Shown here: positions 34,577 through 41,919 of the stretch, one piece after another | How the letters are laid out: every line of letters begins with the position of its first letter | Numbering within the stretch: position 1 is the first letter of the stretch | NCBI GenBank assembly: GCA_020630195.1 | Contig: JAHDBV010000002.1 | Coordinates: 84,043 to 148,042, forward strand | DNA: 64,000 nucleotides | Direction: 5' to 3' | Origin: Acidimicrobiales bacterium | GTDB lineage: Bacteria > Actinomycetota > Acidimicrobiia > Acidimicrobiales > SZUA-35 | Notes under the pieces: generated by a model | What the model was told of the DNA's origin: nothing | Database searches by the model: none | Seen by the model: the letters and a program-made list of their open reading frames with translations, nothing else | Made by a program: the position numbers and the translations under genes

Positions 34577-37096
34577 TCAGGAACGCATCCGGGTCCCGCT
34601 CGGATCGAACGGCGGCGCCGTGAGCCGGCGGGCCGGACGCTGATTGCCGATGATCTCGATCTCCCACCCGTCGTCGGACTCCGCGAGATCGATCGGCACG
34701 TACCCGAGCGCCAGGCTCATGCCCGAGTGGTGGGCGAAGCCGCCGGAGGTCACCCACCCGACGACCTCACCGTCGTGGGCGATGGGTTCGTCGCCGATGC
34801 AGTCGGCGGCGGCCTCACCGTCGGCGACGGTGATCTCGAACGCCACGAGCTTGCGCGCCGGTCCCGCCTCGGCGACGGCCCGGGCGGCGTCACGCCCGAT
34901 GAAGTCGCCCTTGTCGAGCTTCACCATCCAGCCCATGTTGGCTTCGTAGGGGTCGTAGATCGGGCGGTACTCCGTGGCCCAGGAGCCCCAGAGCTTGTCG
35001 AGCCGCATCGAGTCGAGCGCCCTCAGTCCGAACAGCCGGATGTCGTGCGCCTCGCCCGCCGCCATCAGCTCGGCGAAGAGTTGCCGCACATAGGCGGGTC
35101 GGCACCAGATCTCGTAGCCGAGATCGCCGGTGAAGCTCACCCGGCCGACGAGGGCGGGGGAGCGTCCGACCCAGGTCTCCCGGATGTCCCGGAAGGCGAA
35201 CCCGTCGTCGGAGGCGTCGAAGTCGACCAACTGCTCGAGCACGGCTCGGGCCTTCGGACCGGCGATCGACAACCCGCACAGATCCGGTCCGAGCGCTCGC
35301 ACCGAGACCGACCGGTCGTCGGGGAGGTGGGCGTCGAACCAGCGCTCGTGGTAGCGCTCGGCGGGACCGGAGCCGAAGATCATGAACCGCTCGTCGCCTC
35401 CCGGGTGGGCCGGTGCGAGACAGGCGACGGTGAAGTCGCCGATGAGCCTGCCCTGCTCGTTCAGCATCGGCGTCAGCACCAGGCGGCCGGCCTTCGGCAT
35501 GCGGTTGGCCAGCATCGACTCGAGCCAGGCGCGAGCACCCGGGCCCTCCACCTCGTACTTCGCGTAGCCGGTGATGTCGAGCAGACCGACACCCGCTCGA
35601 ACGGCGGCGACCTCCTCGCCGACGACCTCGAACGCATTCGAGCGACGGAACGTGACGTCCTCCACCGCCTCCTCGCCGGCACGCTGGAACCAGAGCGGGT
35701 ACTCGAGGCCATAGCTCGCGCCCATCACGGCGTTGCGGGCCACGAACTCGTCGTGCAGGGGTGTCGTGAGATGGTCCCGGCCGGCCGGCAGTTCCTCGTT
35801 CGGGAAGGTGATCCGGAAGCGTCGGCCGTAGTTCTCGACGACCTTCGCGTTCGTGTAACGCGGTGTCGCCCAGTCGCCGAAGCGGGCGTTGTCCATGCCC
35901 CACACGTCGAACCCGGGATCGCCGTCGATGATCCAGTTCGCCATCGACAACCCGACGCCGCCGCCCTGGGAGAGGCCGGCCATGATCCCGCACGCCAGCC
36001 ACATGCCCGGCTGGTTCCGCACGGGGCCGATCACGGGGTTGCCGTCGGGGGCGAAGGTGAACGGTCCGTTGATGGTCTGGGCGAGGCCGACCTCGTTGAA
36101 GATCGGGAAGTGCTGGAAGCCGACATCGAGGTTGGCGGCGATGCGCTCGAGATCGGGCGGGAGCAGCTGGGCACCGAAGCTCCACGGGGTCTCGTGGGGC
36201 ATCCAGGGCACACCGTTCGGTTCGTAGGTGCCGAGCAGCAGGCCCTCACCCTCCTCCCGCATGTAGATCTCGCCGCCGAGGTCCATCACGTGGAAGCCCG
36301 GCAGGCTCGAGCTCTCGCGCCACTCGGCGAGTTCGGGGACCGGCTCGGTGAGCACGTACATGTGCTCCATCGCCAGGATCGGGAGCTCGAGGCCGGTCAT
36401 CCGGCCGACTTCGCGGGCCCAGAGGCCACCGGCGTTGACCACGTGCTCGCAGTCGATGTGGCCCAACGGTTCGGAGATCGTCGCCGCCCGTGGGTCGCTG
36501 GCGGCGTTGACCTGGGCCCGGGTGTCGTGCAGGTGCACCCGCCAGGTCCCATCCGCGTTGCGGGTGATGTCGTGGGCCCATGTGTACTTGTGGATCTCGG
36601 CCCCGGCCTGCTTCGCACACTCGGCGTAGGCATGGGTGACACCCGACGGGTCGACATGGCCCTCGTGGGCGTCGAACATCGCACCCTTGAAGAACGACGG
36701 GTCGAGGAACGGGACCATGTCGTGGGCTTCTTCGGCCGAGATCAGGTGTGCGTCCATCCCGAGGTACTTGGCCCGGGCGTTGGCCATCTTGAGGAAGTCC
36801 CAGCGCTCGTCGGAGTCGGCCAGCACGAGGCCGCCGGTCAGGTGCACGCCGCAGTCGCGGCCCGAGCGTTCCTCGATGCTCTTGTAGAGCTCGACGGTGT
36901 ACTTCTGCAGCGCCGCCACGTTCGGGTCGCCGTTGAGCGTGTGCATGCCGCCGGCGGAGTGCCAGGTCGAGCCGTGGGTCAGTTCACGCCGCTCGACCAT
37001 GACCACGTCGGTCCAGCCCCGCTCGGTGAGGTGGAACAGCACGGACGCGCCGATCACGCCTCCGCCGATCACCACGACCTGTGCGCTCTGCTTCAT
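34577..37096 (-). CDS. Dimethylglycine dehydrogenase-like flavoprotein with GcvT domain
   Basis: About 839 residues. ATG 37096 is preferred over TTG 37111 because GGGAG lies eight bases upstream. The N-terminal FAD Rossmann motif is VVVIGGGVIGASVLFHLTERG. THGSTWHSAGGM contains the His that in mammalian dimethylglycine dehydrogenase binds FAD covalently. The DAO domain runs to about residue 380, a short FAO_M-like linker follows (FGDWATPRYT..VVENYGRRFRITFP), and the C-terminal GcvT domain starts near 430 (EYPLWFQRAGEE..) and ends PPFDPSGTRMRS. It probably demethylates dimethylglycine or sarcosine-like amines and loads folate. It follows the MttB-family gene by 45 bp on the same strand. Confidence 0.88.
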   Translation of the reverse strand: MKQSAQVVVIGGGVIGASVLFHLTERGWTDVVMVERRELTHGSTWHSAGGMHTLNGDPNVAALQKYTVELYKSIEERSGRDCGVHLTGGLVLADSDERWDFLKMANARAKYLGMDAHLISAEEAHDMVPFLDPSFFKGAMFDAHEGHVDPSGVTHAYAECAKQAGAEIHKYTWAHDITRNADGTWRVHLHDTRAQVNAASDPRAATISEPLGHIDCEHVVNAGGLWAREVGRMTGLELPILAMEHMYVLTEPVPELAEWRESSSLPGFHVMDLGGEIYMREEGEGLLLGTYEPNGVPWMPHETPWSFGAQLLPPDLERIAANLDVGFQHFPIFNEVGLAQTINGPFTFAPDGNPVIGPVRNQPGMWLACGIMAGLSQGGGVGLSMANWIIDGDPGFDVWGMDNARFGDWATPRYTNAKVVENYGRRFRITFPNEELPAGRDHLTTPLHDEFVARNAVMGASYGLEYPLWFQRAGEEAVEDVTFRRSNAFEVVGEEVAAVRAGVGLLDITGYAKYEVEGPGARAWLESMLANRMPKAGRLVLTPMLNEQGRLIGDFTVACLAPAHPGGDERFMIFGSGPAERYHERWFDAHLPDDRSVSVRALGPDLCGLSIAGPKARAVLEQLVDFDASDDGFAFRDIRETWVGRSPALVGRVSFTGDLGYEIWCRPAYVRQLFAELMAAGEAHDIRLFGLRALDSMRLDKLWGSWATEYRPIYDPYEANMGWMVKLDKGDFIGRDAARAVAEAGPARKLVAFEITVADGEAAADCIGDEPIAHDGEVVGWVTSGGFAHHSGMSLALGYVPIDLAESDDGWEIEIIGNQRPARRLTAPPFDPSGTRMRS

Positions 37097-37141
37097 GTCT
37101 CGTTCTCCCAACGGATGGCTCGGGCCGGGCCCGGGCTCGGT

Positions 37142-38704
37142 TCAGAAATCGGTGGCGACGCCGCCTTCGGCGATGCGCCGGTCGACGTAGTCGCGCAGCT
37201 CGGCGGCGATCGCGTCGTCGATCGGCGGCGCCTCGAAGTCGGCCAGGATCTCGCCCGCCACCTTCGCGGCACGGTCGCCGGCGATCGGGGCGCCGCCTTC
37301 GGTCCAGGTCTCCCAGTTGCGCCAGTCCGAGACCATGGGGGAGTAGAACTCCGTCGCGTACCGGGCCTGGGTGTGTGGCTCGCCGAAGAAGTGGCCGGAC
37401 GGTCCGACGGCGGTGATCGCCTCGAGGGCCAGCGCGTCCGGGTCGGTGTCGACGGGGCGGAGGTAGGTCGAGACCATGTTCAACAGGTCGGCGTCCATCA
37501 CCATCTTGGCGTAGCTCGCATGCAGGCCGCCCTCCATCCACCCGGCGGCGTGGAAGACGAGGTCGGCGCCACCCGTCACCGCGCCCCACAACGCCCAGGT
37601 CGACTCGTAGCCCGCCTGGGCATCGACGTTGTTCGAGGCACTCACGTTCGAGGAGCGGTAGGGCAGCCCGTAGCGCCGGCACAGCTGACCCGTGATGGTC
37701 GCCGCCCGTGCGTACTCGGGGGTGCCGAATGCGGGCGACCCCGACCGCATGTCCACGTTCGAGGTGAACCCGCCGTAGATCACCGGCGCACCCCGGCGGA
37801 CGACCTGGGAGAAGCAGATGCCGGCGAGCGCCTCGGCGTTCTGCTGCACGATCGCCCCGGCGACCGTGATCGGTGCCATCGCCCCGGCGAGGGTGAACGG
37901 GGTGATGATGGACACCTGATTCCGGCTCGCCATCTGGATGATGCCCTCGAGCATCGGGGTGTCGTAGGTCAGTGGGGAGTTCGCGTTGATCACCGTCGTG
38001 AGGCTCGGCTGGGTGTCGAGGGTCTCGTCGTCGATGCCCCGGGCGATCCGGACCATCTCGAGCCCGTCGAGGTTGCGCTCCCGTCCGAGCGAGTAGATGT
38101 GGAACGCCTTGTCCGAGAGCGTGTGCACGTCGTAGGCGCACTCCAGGTGGCGGATCGACGCGTGGAGGTCGACCGCCTCCACCGGGTACCCGCCGAAGAA
38201 GTGCACGGGGTTGAGCATCTGGCCGAGCTTCACGAGGTCCCGGAAACCGTCCCGGTCGCCGGTGCGACGCTCGCCGTCGAGCCCGATGTAGTTGGGTGCC
38301 GAGGCGACCGACCCGAACGTCAGGTGGCCGTCGCCGATGCGGAGGTCCTTCGCCGGTGTCCGACCGTGGAGCGTGAACGACGACGGCGCCGAGCCGACGA
38401 AGTCCATGAGCATCTCGGGGTCGAACCGGACTCGCATGCCCTCGACCCGGGCGCCGGCGTCGGCGAGCCGGCGTCGGGCGTCGTCGTGGAGGAACTCGAT
38501 GCCGTGGTCACGCAACAGCGTGAGCGAGGCCGAGTGGATCGCCTCGAGCTGGTCGTCGTCGACGAGGGTGGTGGGGGTGATCGTCCGTCGGGGTTGGCCG
38601 AACGGAGGCTGCTCGGCCACGGCGCTGCGCACGCGCTTCGTGCGCTGCGACCGGCGGCGCCGGCCGCCCGACGATGCCGCGCCCGGATCCTGATCGTCAC
38701 TCAT
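37142..38704 (-). CDS. Trimethylamine methyltransferase (MttB) family protein, non-pyrrolysine
   Basis: 520 residues with a basic, disordered N-terminus and then the COG5598 MttB fold: LLRDHGIEFLHDDARRRL, VINANSPLTYDTPMLEG, QNAEALAGICFSQVVRRGAPVIYGG, and a final GGAPIAGDRAAKVAGEILADF. No in-frame amber codon is present, placing it among the MttB homologues without pyrrolysine, some of which demethylate glycine betaine or other quaternary amines onto a corrinoid protein. No corrinoid protein or reactivase gene is in the window. It sits directly upstream of the dimethylglycine-dehydrogenase-like gene, which would take the demethylated product. It has its own -10-like box and an inverted repeat upstream. 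Confidence 0.87.
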   Translation of the reverse strand: MSDDQDPGAASSGGRRRRSQRTKRVRSAVAEQPPFGQPRRTITPTTLVDDDQLEAIHSASLTLLRDHGIEFLHDDARRRLADAGARVEGMRVRFDPEMLMDFVGSAPSSFTLHGRTPAKDLRIGDGHLTFGSVASAPNYIGLDGERRTGDRDGFRDLVKLGQMLNPVHFFGGYPVEAVDLHASIRHLECAYDVHTLSDKAFHIYSLGRERNLDGLEMVRIARGIDDETLDTQPSLTTVINANSPLTYDTPMLEGIIQMASRNQVSIITPFTLAGAMAPITVAGAIVQQNAEALAGICFSQVVRRGAPVIYGGFTSNVDMRSGSPAFGTPEYARAATITGQLCRRYGLPYRSSNVSASNNVDAQAGYESTWALWGAVTGGADLVFHAAGWMEGGLHASYAKMVMDADLLNMVSTYLRPVDTDPDALALEAITAVGPSGHFFGEPHTQARYATEFYSPMVSDWRNWETWTEGGAPIAGDRAAKVAGEILADFEAPPIDDAIAAELRDYVDRRIAEGGVATDF

Positions 38705-38712
38705 CGCGGGCG

Positions 38713-38718
38713 ACGCTA
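38713..38718 (-). promoter_or_regulatory. -10-like box of the MttB-family gene
   Basis: TAGCGT on the minus strand lies eight bases before ATG 38704, within the 66-bp gap behind the GFA gene. Confidence 0.45.
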
Positions 38719-38729
38719 GTTCGCACCCG

Positions 38730-38757
38730 TGTCATGCGGCCGTGGCGCTGCATGACA
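38730..38757. promoter_or_regulatory. Inverted repeat TGTCATGC-N12-GCATGACA, candidate operator of mttB-DMGDH genes
   Basis: Perfect eight-base arms lie at the -35 side of the MttB promoter, 26-53 bases upstream of the start. A third CATGA half-site follows at about 38772-38777, and AGACC-N5-GGTCT (38757-38771) overlaps the right side. The left arm extends to the 11-mer GTCATGCGGCC that also occurs upstream of the DAO-family gene at 20080-21429. Confidence 0.5.
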
Positions 38758-38770
38758 GACCCTGCTGGTC

Positions 38771-39214
38771 TCATGACGGGGGTGCCGCCTCGGCGGACGA
38801 GCCGGGCTGGGTCTCGAACGCGGGGATGTCGTCGGCGAGATGCACGTACTCGCCGGCGGTCGAGATCCACCACTGTTCGGCGGTCACCATGCCCGAGGTG
38901 TCGTCGAGCAGGCCGGCACACACCGACCACGTGTCGAGGCCACCGTGGGTCCAGAACGCCGAGGCCCCACACGTCGAGCAGAAGCCGTAGGCGACGTTCG
39001 GATCATCGTGCGGGTGGAACCAGGTGAGGGTCGCCGCCGCGTCGAGGTGGATGTCGACGATGCGGGCCGAGCTCGCGGCGATGTGGTGACCGGTCGCCTT
39101 GCGGCAACGGATGCAGTGACAATCGAGCACATCGCGCATCGGGCCGGTGATCCGGTAGCGCAGGCCCCCGCAGAGGCAACTCCCGGTCCGTTCGGTCGAC
39201 GTCGTGTCGGTCAT
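38771..39214 (-). CDS. GFA-family (glutathione-dependent formaldehyde-activating-like) zinc protein
   Basis: 147 residues with the GFA/CENP-V zinc pattern: GSCLCGGLRY (CxC), DCHCIRCRKATG (CxxC) and FCSTCGASAFW (CxxC). True Gfa helps join formaldehyde to glutathione; most family members have unknown roles. The location upstream of MttB- and DMGDH-like genes, which can release formaldehyde, makes a formaldehyde role plausible. GGAGG lies seven bases before the ATG. It is divergent from the DmdA-like gene. Confidence 0.83.
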   Translation of the reverse strand: MTDTTSTERTGSCLCGGLRYRITGPMRDVLDCHCIRCRKATGHHIAASSARIVDIHLDAAATLTWFHPHDDPNVAYGFCSTCGASAFWTHGGLDTWSVCAGLLDDTSGMVTAEQWWISTAGEYVHLADDIPAFETQPGSSAEAAPPS

Positions 39215-39309
39215 GTCGCTCCCTCCGGGCGGTGCGGCGCCGATCTTGGTCCGGGCCCCGGTGCGGCGTCACGCTCCATCGGCGACGTTCCCATTTCCAC
39301 GAGTTCCGG

Positions 39310-39338
39310 TTGTGAGCTGAACGTTCGTCCAGCATGCT
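39310..39338 (+). promoter_or_regulatory. Candidate sigma-70-type promoter of the DmdA-like gene
   Basis: TTGTGA (39310-39315) and CATGCT (39333-39338) are 17 bases apart, 29 bases upstream of ATG 39368. GAACGTTC, a perfect palindrome, lies between them at 39319-39326 and GACGTTC at 39284-39290, so a regulator could bind here. Confidence 0.4.
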
Positions 39339-39367
39339 TCCGGTCCCGTCGATGGAGGTCCCGTGCC

Positions 39368-40471
39368 ATGCGCCTCGTCCAGAGCCCCCGCATCCGTGAA
39401 TCGTGCTTCTACGAACGCTCGATCGCCGCCGGCGCCGATTCGGCTGGCCCCTACAACGGCATGATCCTGCCGTACAGCTACGGCGACCCCGTGGCGGAAC
39501 ACCAGCGCCTCATGCACGGTGTCGCCATGTGGGACGTGGCCGCCGAACGCCAGGTCGAGGTGGCCGGGCCCGACGCGGCCGCGTGCGTCCAGTACCTCAC
39601 CGCCCGCGACCTGTCGACCATGAAGGACGGCCAGGGCAAGTACGTGGCCGTCTGCAACCACGCCGGCGAGCTCCTCAACGACCCCGTGCTGCTCAAGCTG
39701 AACGACGAACAGTTCTGGTTCTCCATCGCCGACTCCGACTACCTGATGTTCGCCCAGGCGATCGCGGGGGAGCGGGGCTTCGACGTCGTCGTCAGCGAAC
39801 CCGACGTGTCGCCGCTGGCGGTGCAGGGCCCGATGGCCGAGGACGTCGTGGCGTCGATGTTCGGTGACGAGGTCCGGGCGCTCAAGTACTTCTGGTTCCT
39901 GGAGATGGAGTTCGAGGACATTCCCGTGGTCGTCTGTCGCAGCGGCTGGTCGAAGCAGGGTGGGTTCGAACTGTTCCTCCGCGACGGCAGCCGTGGCGCG
40001 GATCTCTGGGACGCTGTGGCCGAGGCCGGCGCGCCCTACGACATCGGACCCGGCGCACCCAACGGGATCGAACGCATCGAGTCGGGTCTGCTCAGCTACG
40101 GCGGCGACACCACCGACGGCTCGAACCCGTTCGAGTGCGGCATGGAGCGCTACGTCCAGGTCGACATCGAGCCCGACTTCGTCGGCAAGGCGGCGCTGCA
40201 GCGCATCAAGGCCGAGGGGCCGGCCCGGCTGTTCGTCGGGCTCGTGCTCGCCGAGGAGGCGATCGACTGGCCGATGGGTCACCGCGAAGAGGTGTTGCTC
40301 GATGGTCGGGTGGTCGGGACCATGAGCGGGGTCGCCAACTCGACTCGTGTGGGCGCCGTCATCGGTGTCGCCCAGATCGAGACACCCGTCGTCGAAGCCG
40401 GGCCGACCGTCGAGGTCTGCACGCCGGCAGGGCTCATGTCGGCGGAGATCCGCCGTCTGCCCTTCTGCTGA
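39368..40471 (+). CDS. dmdA: DMSP demethylase-like GcvT-family protein (DmdA)
   Basis: 367 residues, the usual DmdA length. DmdA moves a methyl group from dimethylsulfoniopropionate to tetrahydrofolate, giving methylmercaptopropionate. Motifs I associate with DmdA are present: MWDVAAERQVEVAGPDAA, LTARDLS, LNDPVLLKL, SIADSDYLMFAQAIA, SGWSKQGGFELF and PNGIERIESGLLSYGGD. ATG 39368 has GGAGG nine bases upstream and a promoter-like pair further up; the longer open frame is antisense to the GFA gene. Close non-DmdA paralogues exist in the GcvT superfamily, so another methylated sulfur or amine substrate remains possible. The downstream dmdBCD genes are not recognisably adjacent. Confidence 0.75.
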   Translation: MRLVQSPRIRESCFYERSIAAGADSAGPYNGMILPYSYGDPVAEHQRLMHGVAMWDVAAERQVEVAGPDAAACVQYLTARDLSTMKDGQGKYVAVCNHAGELLNDPVLLKLNDEQFWFSIADSDYLMFAQAIAGERGFDVVVSEPDVSPLAVQGPMAEDVVASMFGDEVRALKYFWFLEMEFEDIPVVVCRSGWSKQGGFELFLRDGSRGADLWDAVAEAGAPYDIGPGAPNGIERIESGLLSYGGDTTDGSNPFECGMERYVQVDIEPDFVGKAALQRIKAEGPARLFVGLVLAEEAIDWPMGHREEVLLDGRVVGTMSGVANSTRVGAVIGVAQIETPVVEAGPTVEVCTPAGLMSAEIRRLPFC

Positions 40472-40483
40472 GTCCGCCCGGGG

Positions 40484-41275
40484 TCAGTCCTCGTCGGTCT
40501 CGGCCCGGACCGGGATCAGCGTGAGGGTCGGGTTGTCGATCAGCACGCCGTGGGCCGAGTAGTTGAGGCTCTGGAACGCCAGGGTCGCCTCACTCGAGTC
40601 CGACGGGGGCAGCTTGACGGTGAAGGTGCGGGTCACGTTGTTGGGCAGGTCGACCTCGAGGGTCGAGATGCGCACGCCGTTCCATTCGACCGCCAGGGTC
40701 TTGGCGGCCGGGCCGCCGAACGAGTTCTCGCCGAGATCGATCGACAGGTTGTAGTCGGCGCCGGCGATGACCTCCACGGTCCGCTCGACCCGGCCGGGGC
40801 CGTGACCGTTCATGTCCATGAAGTTGCCGTCGACCTCGATGTCGAAGGGTCCCTTCTCGTCCACTCGGGCGTCGACCGAGCCGGAGGTGACGGTCCAGTC
40901 GCCGATCTTGTCGCCGGGCCAGCGGGTGTTCCAGAAGTTCGTGTCCTCGCCGTGATCGAAGCCGTTCGAACCGGCCTGCTGACCCGTGTTGCGGACGCCG
41001 GACGCGGCCGAACCGAGCGCGCCGCTGGAGCCGCCGGCACCGTTGTTGGCGCTCGGGCCATTCGTGGTGTCCTCGTCGACCGTCACCACCTCCTCGCCCA
41101 GCGCCTCGTTGGCGGTGTCGACGTCCTCGCCACCGACGGCGCCACCGAGGGCCCGGATCGCACCGATGGCCACGAGTGCGACGAGGGCGAGCATCAACGC
41201 CGTCTCCATGGACGACGCGCCGCGTTCACGGCGGGCGCGGGTGGACCGCTCGGGCGAAGCGAAGGCAGGGGACAT
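40484..41275 (-). CDS. Prepilin-like N-terminus joined to a DUF642-type domain
   Basis: 263 residues from ATG 41275. A basic leader ERSTRARRERG is followed by ASSMETALMLALVALVAIGA: a type IV/Flp prepilin signature with a cut expected after Gly and Glu at mature position 5. A Gly/Ser/Asn-rich linker follows. The last about 140 residues (GDWTVTSGSVDARV, DMNGHGPGRVERTVEV, YNLSIDLGEN.FGGPAAKTLAVEWNG) match DUF642 / choice-of-anchor type carbohydrate-binding-like folds. I therefore predict a pilus-like or surface-exposed protein. No tad or pil assembly genes are in the window. It is divergent from the acyl-CoA operon. Confidence 0.7.
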   Translation of the reverse strand: MSPAFASPERSTRARRERGASSMETALMLALVALVAIGAIRALGGAVGGEDVDTANEALGEEVVTVDEDTTNGPSANNGAGGSSGALGSAASGVRNTGQQAGSNGFDHGEDTNFWNTRWPGDKIGDWTVTSGSVDARVDEKGPFDIEVDGNFMDMNGHGPGRVERTVEVIAGADYNLSIDLGENSFGGPAAKTLAVEWNGVRISTLEVDLPNNVTRTFTVKLPPSDSSEATLAFQSLNYSAHGVLIDNPTLTLIPVRAETDED

Positions 41276-41366
41276 GCCTGGAATGTCGACACGGGGCCGA
41301 TCGACCTTGAACGACCGGGTGGATCGACCCGACGTCCCGGGAGAACGGGCCGGCCGCCCCATTCAC

Positions 41367-41396
41367 TTGTTGGTCGTGCGACAACAACGTACGTTG
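41367..41396 (+). promoter_or_regulatory. Promoter and overlapping palindromes of the 41403-55669 gene cluster
   Basis: TTGTTG (41367-41372), a 17-base spacer, and TACGTT (41390-41395) end seven bases before ATG 41403: a well-spaced -35/-10 pair for a leaderless message. A perfect 12-base palindrome CAACGTACGTTG (41385-41396) covers the -10, and TTGTTGGTCG/CGACAACAA (one extra G) covers the spacer. These are suitable TetR-family operator sites. Confidence 0.6.
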
Positions 41397-41402
41397 CGCC
41401 AC

Positions 41403-41918
41403 ATGAGCGGCACCGAGACGATCGACTTCGACAGCTTCCCGGTCGCCCGCAAGGGCAACCAGTTCCAGGACTTCAGCGAGGGCGCCGTCTTCGATCACCA
41501 CTGGGGCCGCACCGTGACCGACGGCGACAACGCGGTGTTCTCGACCGCGACCTGCAACTGGAACCCGATGCATCTGAACGCCGAGTTCGCTCGAGCACAT
41601 GGGCACGACGACGTCGTGGTCAACCCGATGCTGGTGCTGTGCACCGTGGTCGGCCTCTCGGTCGAGGATCTCAGCGAGATCGGTGGCCCGTTCCTCGGTA
41701 TGGAGCACGTCCGGTTCCACCGACCCGTGTACCCCGGCGACACGCTCACCGCTCGGTCCACCGTCATCGAGACCCGCTCCTCGGACAGCCGACCCAAGGT
41801 CGGCATCGTCACCTGGCACACCGAGGCCCACAACCAGCACGGTGATCTCGTCGTCGACTACCAGCGCACCAATCTCGTGGCCAAGCGCCGCGAACCGAAG
41901 CCAGAGCAGGAGGGCTGA
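41403..41918 (+). CDS. MaoC-family dehydratase/hydratase 1
   Basis: 171 residues, single hot-dog fold. The hydratase motif region reads TCNWNPMHLNAEFARAHG, so the usual DxNPxH catalytic Asp is replaced by Asn while the His is kept. The later FHRPVYPGDTLTARSTV strand is typical of MaoC enzymes. Likely hydrates or dehydrates an enoyl- or dicarboxyl-CoA. It is the first gene of the cluster, one base ahead of the acyl-CoA dehydrogenase. Confidence 0.82.
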   Translation: MSGTETIDFDSFPVARKGNQFQDFSEGAVFDHHWGRTVTDGDNAVFSTATCNWNPMHLNAEFARAHGHDDVVVNPMLVLCTVVGLSVEDLSEIGGPFLGMEHVRFHRPVYPGDTLTARSTVIETRSSDSRPKVGIVTWHTEAHNQHGDLVVDYQRTNLVAKRREPKPEQEG

Positions 41919-41919
41919 C

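Noticed and set aside
37142..38704. Pyrrolysine-containing MttB
   Set aside because: No in-frame amber codon occurs; the frame is continuous, as in the non-pyrrolysine branch.
34727..38719. A 1,330-codon plus-strand open frame opposite the DMGDH-like and MttB-like genes
   Set aside because: Compositionally biased (His/Gly/Glu/Val), no motifs, and opposite two strong gene calls.
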